Assembly (NCBI GenBank): GCA_030150795.1 | Contig: JASLFF010000784.1 | Location: forward strand, 1 to 7,480 | Direction: 5' to 3' | Length of the DNA stretch: 7,480 bases | Source: Terriglobales bacterium | GTDB taxonomy: Bacteria; Acidobacteriota; Terriglobia; Terriglobales; Gp1-AA117 | Shown here: positions 1 to 5,256 of the stretch, one piece after another | Position numbering within the stretch: position 1 is the first letter of the stretch | Layout: each line of letters opens with the position of its first letter | Position numbers and translations under genes: made by a program | Notes under the pieces: generated by a model | Seen by the model: the letters and a program-made list of their open reading frames with translations, nothing else | Databases searched by the model: none | Told to the model about the DNA's origin: nothing

Positions 1-128
1 CGAAGAACAAGCACGCGACGAAACATTTCCATCGCAGCAAGCATCCGCTCGTCCGCTCGATTGAGCCGGGTGAAGCGTGGATCTGGTGCTATGTGGATGA
101 GCTTTCGCCGGGAGAGATTGCGGCCTGA
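1..128 (+). CDS. UBP-type zinc-finger protein, C-terminal 41 residues (5' truncated by window)
   Basis: Reading from base 3 to the TGA at 126-128 gives 41 residues with the tail signature of a ubiquitin-hydrolase-type (UBP, zf-UBP) zinc finger. It has a KNKHATKHF segment, an HPLVRS segment, then EPGEAW followed by WCYVDE. In this family, histidines in the HAxxHF...HP region together with upstream cysteines bind zinc; those upstream cysteines lie outside the window. Bacterial members are usually stand-alone proteins of roughly 80-100 residues, so about half is visible here. In eukaryotes the fold binds the free C-terminus of ubiquitin, but a bacterial ligand is not established and I do not infer one. 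Recognition rests on motif memory only. The start is outside the window. Confidence 0.8.
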   Translation, partial: KNKHATKHFHRSKHPLVRSIEPGEAWIWCYVDELSPGEIAA

Positions 129-164
129 GAGTTTTTGAAAAGCTCGTAGTCTCTCAACCTTCAT

Positions 165-197
165 CTATCTAACTATCTAACGCGGTTTTATAGATAG
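165..197. repeat. Tandem CTATCTAA pair with a downstream inverted copy
   Basis: CTATCTAA occurs twice back to back at 165-172 and 173-180. TAGATAG at 191-197 is the exact reverse complement of the first seven bases of either copy. A transcript could therefore form one of two mutually exclusive 7-bp stems. The near stem leaves an 11-nt loop at 180-190. There is no following T-run, so this is not a standard intrinsic terminator. The function is unknown and chance is possible in such AT-rich simple sequence. Confidence 0.4.
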
Positions 198-222
198 CGT
201 GAACTTTAAAAAACAAGCACAA

Positions 223-285
223 GGTCCCTCCGTCCTACTCGCGCGCTGGTAAAGCGCGCGCTCGCTTAACGGCCGTCGGGATGAC
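223..285. repeat. Intergenic element bounded by GGTCCCTC and GGGATGAC with a GC-rich hairpin
   Basis: The ends GGTCCCTC (223-230) and GGGATGAC (278-285) match the two sides of a dispersed intergenic element whose other strand reads GTCATCCC...GAGGGACC, which I recall as frequent in Acidobacteria and other soil bacteria. Between them is a strong hairpin: CGCGCGCT at 240-247, loop GGTAA at 248-252, and AGCGCGCG at 253-260, an 8-bp stem. No T-run follows on either strand. A genome-wide copy count is needed to confirm it as a repeat, since only one copy is in this window. Confidence 0.4.
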
Positions 286-327
286 GATTTTTGAAAAAGG
301 ACGATTTTTGGGAAGCGATGTTGCTAC

Positions 328-2235
328 TCATCTGCCATTCAACCAAACAAAAAACCAATGTATCGCGCTTAACCACACTGCCAGCAGCATCAGGTTCATG
401 CCAATCAACATGGCAATCACAATGAGCATGAGTCCGCCGGCAACGGTGAGCAGCGGCACAATGATCGCGTAAAGCAAAGTCATGAAGACAGTCAGCACCC
501 AGCCGCCTGCTCTTACCGGCGCGATCATGTGCGAGCCCATCTTCTGCAAGCGCTTGGCGCGCTTTACCAGAGGCGGATGAAACGAAGCGAAGCTCTGCAG
601 GCTAGACTGGCTGCGCTTCGGCTGGCTTTGCCGTCTGCCTTGCTGCGCCTGCTTAAGCCGTACGATGGCGGCCCCGTCTCCGTGGCTTGCCGCCTCGAGG
701 TCGGCGAAATTTGGTAGCTCGCCAAGACCAACAGGCAATCTTTCGCCCATCATTGTGGCCATCGCCTGCAGGCGCGCTACTGCCCGCTGGTCTCCCGTGG
801 CTGCGGCTTTTACGGTGGTGATTATTTCCTGGCGCACGCTGGGCCAGTCATTTTTTGCAAACCCTCCTGCAACCCCTGCTGTTATCGGGGACGCAATCCC
901 TCCTGCAACCGGCGTGTCATAGAGATTCGCGGCGTCCTGTGCCGACATCGTGTGTGCCGTTGATGCCCAGGCCTGAATGGCTTTGGCCATCTGCTGCTGG
1001 CTCGGCTGCTGTCCGCGCAGGCCGCTGTCGCCCTTGGGATTCACCACAAAAAGATGCGTGGCCCAACCACCGCTATCGAAAGCAGTGTTGTCTTCACTCA
1101 GGCATTGCAGCGCGCGGGCCAGCGCGTCTGGATTGCGCGTAAGTTCCACCGAACTCGCGTCAGCCAGGTAGCGGCGCGTGCGCCACAGCATGGCCATGCA
1201 CGGGCCCAACAGCACGTTCAGAAAGAACCACAGAGTGATGTTGATGGCCATGTTGGTGAACATCAGAGGAAAGAGCACGAAGCGATAGATCTTTTTCAGC
1301 AGGCCGGGATTGCCCTTGTTGAAATAGCTGCCGGTGTCATCACTATCGAGCGAGCCGGCCAGTGATTCCGCGATGGCTGCGGCATCAGCGGCTTTCTGCT
1401 CCGGAGTACCGCCGGTGAGCATGTACCGTACTACGCGCCAGACACGGCGGCGCGCGTCACCATCAAACGGAATGTTGACCAGGCTCAGCAGCAGGCCGCT
1501 GGTTTCAAAAACGCTCGTCACAGTGAACGCGATACCCAGGTCGCCGTTGCCGATGGAACCCACAAGGTGGGCCAGGATTGCCTGAAGCTGGTCGCGGTCA
1601 AGATCGTCGAGCAGGCGGCGTGAGATTACAATTCGCGCGTCATGCGCTGATGTGCCTACCGCAGCGGCGTTTGCGCCGACGGAATCGACCAGCATGATTT
1701 TTGGCGCGGGCAATCCGGCGGCGATGGCCATTTCCTGCGCTGTATCCGCAAGCTGAAGCTCTTTCAGGTCAGCCTGATTGGGCTCGCGGGCGTTCATGCT
1801 GGCCAGTGTGCCGCCTACGCCGCCATGCCGGAACAATGCCAGCATGGCAAACCACAACCCAAAGGCCACGACCATCCCGGGAAGCAGCACTAATAGAAGA
1901 CCGGCGGTCAGTTCGCCGGGATCAAGCGTGCCCCTCTGGTTGATAACATAGTCGGCCACGCGCATGCCAAGCTTAGCCAGGTCATTGGCTTGCCGCCAGA
2001 ACTCCGGCGGCAACGGCGAGAAATGGTTGACGATTTCCGCCACGATCAGCGTGCCGGCATAGAGCAGCGGCGTGAGCACAAGAGTGAGCGGAACACCCAT
2101 GATGAATGCGGCAAACGTACACAGCGCGGACATGCGCCACGTGGCGCGGCGATTGCGCTTCTGGGCGGCGAAAAAAGTTTCTGGATTGACCGGGCCAAAG
2201 TTCCGTGCGCTTGTTGTAGCTTCCGTGGGGTCCAT
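328..2235 (-). CDS. M48/HtpX-like membrane protein with degenerate active site (putative pseudoprotease)
   Basis: This 635-residue protein has the M48 (HtpX-type) peptidase layout. Hydrophobic helices lie at about 37-68 and 108-135, followed by a REPNQADLKELQLAD segment, AIAAGLPAPKIMLVDS at about 171-185 and ARIVISRRLLDDLDRDQL at about 200-217. Where the zinc motif HExxH belongs, the protein reads H223-L-V-G-S227 and continues IGNGD, so the catalytic Glu is Leu and the second His is Ser. The third-ligand motif (normally E in REYxAD) reads R-R355-Y-L-A-D, so that Glu is Arg. Only the first His remains. The C-terminal M48 motif HPPLVKRAKRL (553-563) is kept. Further hydrophobic helices occur at about 315-350 and 575-632, with a polar Q/R/S-rich stretch at about 525-550. 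At 635 residues it is about twice E. coli HtpX. The start has no clear Shine-Dalgarno, so a nearby start is possible. The frame is open throughout, which argues for a working non-catalytic protein rather than a decayed gene. Confidence 0.82.
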   Translation of the reverse strand: MDPTEATTSARNFGPVNPETFFAAQKRNRRATWRMSALCTFAAFIMGVPLTLVLTPLLYAGTLIVAEIVNHFSPLPPEFWRQANDLAKLGMRVADYVINQRGTLDPGELTAGLLLVLLPGMVVAFGLWFAMLALFRHGGVGGTLASMNAREPNQADLKELQLADTAQEMAIAAGLPAPKIMLVDSVGANAAAVGTSAHDARIVISRRLLDDLDRDQLQAILAHLVGSIGNGDLGIAFTVTSVFETSGLLLSLVNIPFDGDARRRVWRVVRYMLTGGTPEQKAADAAAIAESLAGSLDSDDTGSYFNKGNPGLLKKIYRFVLFPLMFTNMAINITLWFFLNVLLGPCMAMLWRTRRYLADASSVELTRNPDALARALQCLSEDNTAFDSGGWATHLFVVNPKGDSGLRGQQPSQQQMAKAIQAWASTAHTMSAQDAANLYDTPVAGGIASPITAGVAGGFAKNDWPSVRQEIITTVKAAATGDQRAVARLQAMATMMGERLPVGLGELPNFADLEAASHGDGAAIVRLKQAQQGRRQSQPKRSQSSLQSFASFHPPLVKRAKRLQKMGSHMIAPVRAGGWVLTVFMTLLYAIIVPLLTVAGGLMLIVIAMLIGMNLMLLAVWLSAIHWFFVWLNGR

Positions 2236-2350
2236 GAGGGCTTGAGATTAGCACCGCAACGGAGTGGCGGCAACTATCACGTTTCCCAGCAGAGAATGAG
2301 CGCTTCGCGATACAGTGTTAGAAGCACGTTTTGAGATACGGATTGGATTC
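2236..2350. promoter_or_regulatory. Divergent intergenic region between the M48-like and hydrolase genes
   Basis: Both flanking genes start outward from this 115-bp gap, so it should carry both promoters. I could not find a pair of -35 and -10 hexamers at normal spacing on either strand, and neither start has a strong Shine-Dalgarno. The regulatory role is inferred from gene orientation only. Confidence 0.35.
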
Positions 2351-3496
2351 ATGCGGACTTTATTGTCAGTTATCTTATTGTCATCTCTGATCGCGACCGT
2401 TGCGGCGCAATCGCCTTCACCAACTCCACCACCATCTTCTACGCCGACGCCTGAAGACCGGCCGACGTTGAACCGTCCGGGATCGTCGAACACCGCGCCC
2501 ACGCCCGCGGCTGCGCCGACGCCCTCTTCATCGCCTGCGGCTCAGCCGGCGCAGGCGGAACAGAATGGTGAACCGCCCAAGCCTTCCTATCCTGACCTGC
2601 TGCCGCGTTTTGACTATGACAGCCGTGCCGGACTTGAAATGCGTGAGACTGACGTGCATAAACGCGGCAATGTGCGGCTGATCGAACTCAACTATGCTGG
2701 CGCCAGCGGTGACCGCGTGCCGGCTTACCTGCTGATTCCTCCGGGCGGCGGTTCGTTTCCCGCCATCATCTGGGGACACTGGCTGATGAAAGGCTCGCCG
2801 CTCGCCAACAAAGATGAGTTCCTTGAAGAAGCCGTGGCGCTGGCCAAGTCCGGCGTGGTGTCATTGCTGATTGATGCGCCGCAGGTCCGCCACGAATGGG
2901 TTGAAGCCAACAACGACGCCGGCCCGCTGGAAACGGCAAAGCAGCAGAGTGAAGCCGCCGTGCACCAGGTCACTGATCTTCGCCGCGGCATCGATCTGCT
3001 CTACGGGCGCGCGGACGTTGATCGCAAGCGCATCGCTTACGTTGGACATAGCTGGGACGCGCATGTGGGCGCGATTCTGGCCGGAGTGGAAACCCGCATC
3101 AGCGCGTACGTGCTGATGGCCAGCGGCTATGCCGATGAAGAAGAGGCTTTCGCCAGCAAAGATCCGCAACGCATGGCGCAGATCAAGCAGGTGGGCGCGG
3201 ACAACGTCCATGAATATTTTCGCGAGTATGCGTGGGACGATCCGGTTTATTTTCTCGGCCATACTGATCGTGAAAGCATCTTTCTGCAATTTGCCTCAGG
3301 CGATCCCATCAGCAAAGAGATGGCCCAGAAATATCTTGACCGCTTCAGCTCCAAAGATAAAAAGATGGAGTTTTACAATGCTCCGCATGCACTCAACGCC
3401 GCTGCTCGCCTTGACCGCGACCGCTGGCTGCAAAAACATCTGGGCATCAAGAAGATCGATGAAAAGGAGCTGGAAGAGATTGAGCAGTTGAAGTAG
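2351..3496 (+). CDS. Secreted alpha/beta hydrolase (dienelactone hydrolase/esterase-like)
   Basis: The frame is open from a GTG at 2315, but I choose the ATG at 2351. It begins a clear signal peptide (MRTLLSVILLSSLIATVAA, cleavage after A19 with V-A-A), whereas the longer form puts twelve charged residues in front. The protein is 381 residues. A low-complexity Pro/Ser/Thr/Ala linker spans about 20-80, followed by an alpha/beta hydrolase domain from about 85. The oxyanion-side strand FPAIIWGHW, the nucleophile elbow VGHSWDAH with Ser234, an acid in FASGD (Asp318) and a histidine in NAPHAL (His346) give a full catalytic triad in the right order. The elbow is GHSWD rather than GxSxG. The likely activity is hydrolysis of an ester or similar bond outside the cytoplasm; the substrate is not predictable. 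A zinc-ribbon gene follows 34 bp downstream. The closest families by feel are dienelactone hydrolases and acetyl-xylan-esterase-like enzymes. Confidence 0.85.
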   Translation: MRTLLSVILLSSLIATVAAQSPSPTPPPSSTPTPEDRPTLNRPGSSNTAPTPAAAPTPSSSPAAQPAQAEQNGEPPKPSYPDLLPRFDYDSRAGLEMRETDVHKRGNVRLIELNYAGASGDRVPAYLLIPPGGGSFPAIIWGHWLMKGSPLANKDEFLEEAVALAKSGVVSLLIDAPQVRHEWVEANNDAGPLETAKQQSEAAVHQVTDLRRGIDLLYGRADVDRKRIAYVGHSWDAHVGAILAGVETRISAYVLMASGYADEEEAFASKDPQRMAQIKQVGADNVHEYFREYAWDDPVYFLGHTDRESIFLQFASGDPISKEMAQKYLDRFSSKDKKMEFYNAPHALNAAARLDRDRWLQKHLGIKKIDEKELEEIEQLK

Positions 3497-3530
3497 AGAC
3501 GTTCTGGCTTGCGTTGTATCATAAAAAAAT

Positions 3531-3752
3531 ATGCCGTTTCCTATCAAAGTTTGTGCCGTGTGCGCTGAGGAGTTTGAGCTGAAGCCGGACAAGCCGGGCT
3601 TTGCCAACCGCTGTCCTGCGTGCAGCGAGCCCGATGGCGCGGAGCCTGAAAGCAAGAGCAGGATGGATGCCCTTGAGCGCAAGAATGCCAAGGACGCGAA
3701 TGAAGCTCGCCGGGAGGCGATGCGCAATCTGCTATATCGCAAAGACAGTTAG
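3531..3752 (+). CDS. Small two-CxxC zinc-ribbon protein
   Basis: This 73-residue protein has two CxxC knuckles, C8-A-V-C11 and C28-P-A-C31, separated by 16 residues that include EEFEL and KPGFANR. The spacing fits a four-cysteine zinc ribbon. The second half is a charged, Ala/Glu/Lys/Arg-rich helix (about 40-68) ending in LLYRKDS. The protein is small, cytoplasmic and has no signal sequence. Its role is unknown; zinc ribbons of this size may bind nucleic acid or protein. The ATG follows an A-rich run with no Shine-Dalgarno, and a TATCAT at 3517-3522 sits about eight bases upstream, which would suit a leaderless transcript, although no -35 is evident. It could instead be translated from the hydrolase transcript 34 bp upstream. 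The cysteine pattern makes this a credible gene despite its size. Confidence 0.8.
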   Translation: MPFPIKVCAVCAEEFELKPDKPGFANRCPACSEPDGAEPESKSRMDALERKNAKDANEARREAMRNLLYRKDS

Positions 3753-3764
3753 AGCGGTTTTGGA

Positions 3765-3777
3765 GTTTACCGTAAAC
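3765..3777. other. Small hairpin after the zinc-ribbon gene
   Basis: GTTTA (3765-3769) and TAAAC (3773-3777) form a 5-bp stem with a CCG loop, 12 bases past the stop codon. There is no T-run after it, so it is at best a weak transcript-end structure. Confidence 0.25.
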
Positions 3778-3791
3778 GCAGCTAGAAACTC

Positions 3792-3846
3792 TCAGGGGCT
3801 AAAGCCCGACAATCTATCGAAGAGTACCGCAGGCATGAATGCCTGC
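3792..3846 (+). repeat. Composite intergenic repeat, copy 1 (AGGGGCTAAAGCCCG module plus tGAa hairpin)
   Basis: Module A is TCAGGGGCTAAAGCCCG at 3792-3808, identical over 17 bases to 5139-5155; its core GGGCT-AA-AGCCC is self-complementary. After exactly 20 bases comes module B, a near-perfect hairpin with GCAGGCAT at 3829-3836, GA at 3837-3838 and ATGCCTGC at 3839-3846 (8-bp stem). The element sits in the convergent gap between the zinc-ribbon gene and the coiled-coil membrane gene. I recall both modules as common in acidobacterial genomes. The function is unknown; no T-run follows the hairpin. Confidence 0.7.
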
Positions 3847-3956
3847 TCCACCCCGTTACGGTCTACATTCGCGCTGAAAATGCTATAGACCTCAGAAGAC
3901 GCGAAGCGTGGGCGCACCATCTTGAAATAGAAGCAGCGCTTATTTTCGCAAGTGGC

Positions 3957-4985
3957 CTATGCCGCGTGGCTCTGCAGAAGATAAAACCCGTAGCACAGCA
4001 CGAGGAATACGGCTTCGAGTCCGGCAAAGACCACGAAAAAGCTATTGTGTATCCGGAAAAGCAATCTGTTGTCAAAGCCCCATTCACTCGCAGGCGGACG
4101 CGCCTGCATGGCGCGATAAAGGCCGCGCGTCGTCACCACAAAGAAGTGCAGCAGCAGGCCATAAAAGCCGATCCAGAACACGACCCAGAAAAGCGGGCCA
4201 ACGCTGGAGAACAGCTCGCCCATGCCATAGTCACTGCCGCTGAATGCGACAAATAAAAATCCCAGCAGCACCAGGTTCGGCCAGAGGCCTTCAGCGGTAA
4301 TGAAGTAAAGATAATAGTCGGCCAGATTACGCGCATGGCGATTGCGAGGAAACTCTCTCTGCGCGCCCTGGCTGAACAAGCCCGCGGCCAGAAACAGCGC
4401 CAGCGAAAAAATAAGCGGGCTGCCAGAATTTACGATCGCCAGCGTGCTTTGCCGCGCGCGAAGATTATGCTCCCGCGACGACATATTTTTCTTGTACTGC
4501 TCTTCAGAGCTGCGCGACTCTTCCAGCGAATTATTCAACGCCGCAAGCGCCTGCTCGCGGCTGAGCGGCAACGCGGATATGTGCAGCTTAAAGCTTGAAT
4601 TGGGAGAACCAGAAATTCTCCTGATCTCCGCCTGCGTGGCTGAAATGATTTCTTCCTGGCGCTTGATCTCTGTCTTTGAGCTTGCCTGCAACGCCGTGAT
4701 TGCATCTTCCAGCTTGCCGGCATGGCGCGTCATTTGCCAGTTGAGGCCGGCGGCGATGAATGCAATCAGCACCAGGCCTTGCAGCGCAAACATGCCGGGA
4801 GAAATCCAGCCCGGTAATCCAGCAACGGCGGCATATGGCAGAAGCTCAGCGTTCTGATCAATAACATTCTTCTGGCGCAGCAATGGGACGGCCCCCGGCT
4901 GTTGCTGCCATTGCAGACGGAGCTGGTCCTGCGGCGTTAGCTGTACTTCGCTAACCTCGGCTGCGTCCTGGTACACCGATTCCAT
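3957..4985 (-). CDS. Coiled-coil multi-pass membrane protein of unknown function
   Basis: I do not recognise a family for this 342-residue protein. It starts with about 60 polar residues rich in Gln (LTPQDQLRLQWQQQP at about 16-30). A single hydrophobic helix follows at about 65-83, then a long polar region of about 100 residues with heptad-like, charged helical stretches at about 86-124 and 140-182. Four hydrophobic helices close the protein at about 184-205, 235-250, 262-285 and 314-336. The plan of one helix, a coiled-coil domain outside the membrane, then a four-helix bundle suggests an oligomeric membrane sensor or scaffold, but no catalytic or ligand motif is visible. There is no clear Shine-Dalgarno before the ATG, and a 6-bp hairpin lies four bases upstream of it. 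It is co-oriented with the propeller lipoprotein gene, but a 271-bp repeat-bearing gap makes co-transcription doubtful. Its 3' end converges on the zinc-ribbon gene. Confidence 0.75.
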   Translation of the reverse strand: MESVYQDAAEVSEVQLTPQDQLRLQWQQQPGAVPLLRQKNVIDQNAELLPYAAVAGLPGWISPGMFALQGLVLIAFIAAGLNWQMTRHAGKLEDAITALQASSKTEIKRQEEIISATQAEIRRISGSPNSSFKLHISALPLSREQALAALNNSLEESRSSEEQYKKNMSSREHNLRARQSTLAIVNSGSPLIFSLALFLAAGLFSQGAQREFPRNRHARNLADYYLYFITAEGLWPNLVLLGFLFVAFSGSDYGMGELFSSVGPLFWVVFWIGFYGLLLHFFVVTTRGLYRAMQARPPASEWGFDNRLLFRIHNSFFVVFAGLEAVFLVLCYGFYLLQSHAA

Positions 4986-4989
4986 CGTA

Positions 4990-5006
4990 CGTGCTTGTTT
5001 AGCACG
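4990..5006 (-). other. Hairpin just upstream of the coiled-coil membrane protein start
   Basis: CGTGCT (4990-4995) and AGCACG (5001-5006) pair as 6 bp around a 5-base loop. On the minus strand the stem ends four bases before the ATG at 4985, where a ribosome would have to bind. It could limit translation initiation or be incidental; no ligand-binding structure is evident. Confidence 0.3.
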
Positions 5007-5138
5007 GTTTTAAAATCGGGCACAAGCACCAACAGTGCATAGCCTGAATGGCACTCGCGGCAGAGACTTCCGTGAGACGTGATTCCAGCGGCTTTCTTCG
5101 CGATCACCGTCTCAGTTTCAATCCGCCATTTTATTTTT

Positions 5139-5195
5139 TCAGGGGCTAAAGCCCGGATTATTTTGAAGCACTTGCGGCACGACTGAAGTCGTGCC
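5139..5195 (+). repeat. Composite intergenic repeat, copy 2 (AGGGGCTAAAGCCCG module plus tGAa hairpin)
   Basis: Module A at 5139-5155 is identical over 17 bases to copy 1. After exactly 20 bases of unrelated sequence comes module B: GGCACGACT at 5176-5184, GA at 5185-5186 and AGTCGTGCC at 5187-5195, a 9-bp perfect stem. The arms differ completely from those of copy 1, yet the central TGAA and the spacing are kept. It lies between the propeller lipoprotein gene and the coiled-coil membrane gene, in the same orientation as copy 1. Confidence 0.7.
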
Positions 5196-5256
5196 CTGAC
5201 ACTTGTCTTCATCAAGGACACTTTTTCCGCACCTCTTTAGCCAATCACAAACGCCC

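Noticed and set aside
281..472. 63-residue plus-strand frame starting at 281
   Set aside because: It starts inside the GGGATGAC edge of the intergenic element and runs antisense through the 3' end of the M48-like gene; no Shine-Dalgarno and no recognisable motif.
2315..2350. GTG start for the hydrolase 36 bases upstream
   Set aside because: It would place twelve charged residues ahead of a clear signal peptide; the ATG at 2351 gives a normal Sec signal.
2861..3742. Long antisense frames (2861-3289 and 3296-3742, minus strand) opposite the hydrolase and zinc-ribbon genes
   Set aside because: They mirror strongly supported plus-strand genes; the hydrolase triad and zinc-ribbon cysteines are on the plus strand, so these are by-products of GC-rich codon use.
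5139..5195. Composite repeat copy 2 as an intrinsic terminator for the propeller gene
   Set aside because: The hairpin is strong but no T-run follows it on either strand.
4937..5221. 94-residue minus-strand frame with scattered cysteines (CRKC, CREC)
   Set aside because: It runs through the composite repeat and overlaps the start of the coiled-coil membrane gene; the cysteines come partly from repeat sequence and the frame has no ribosome binding site.
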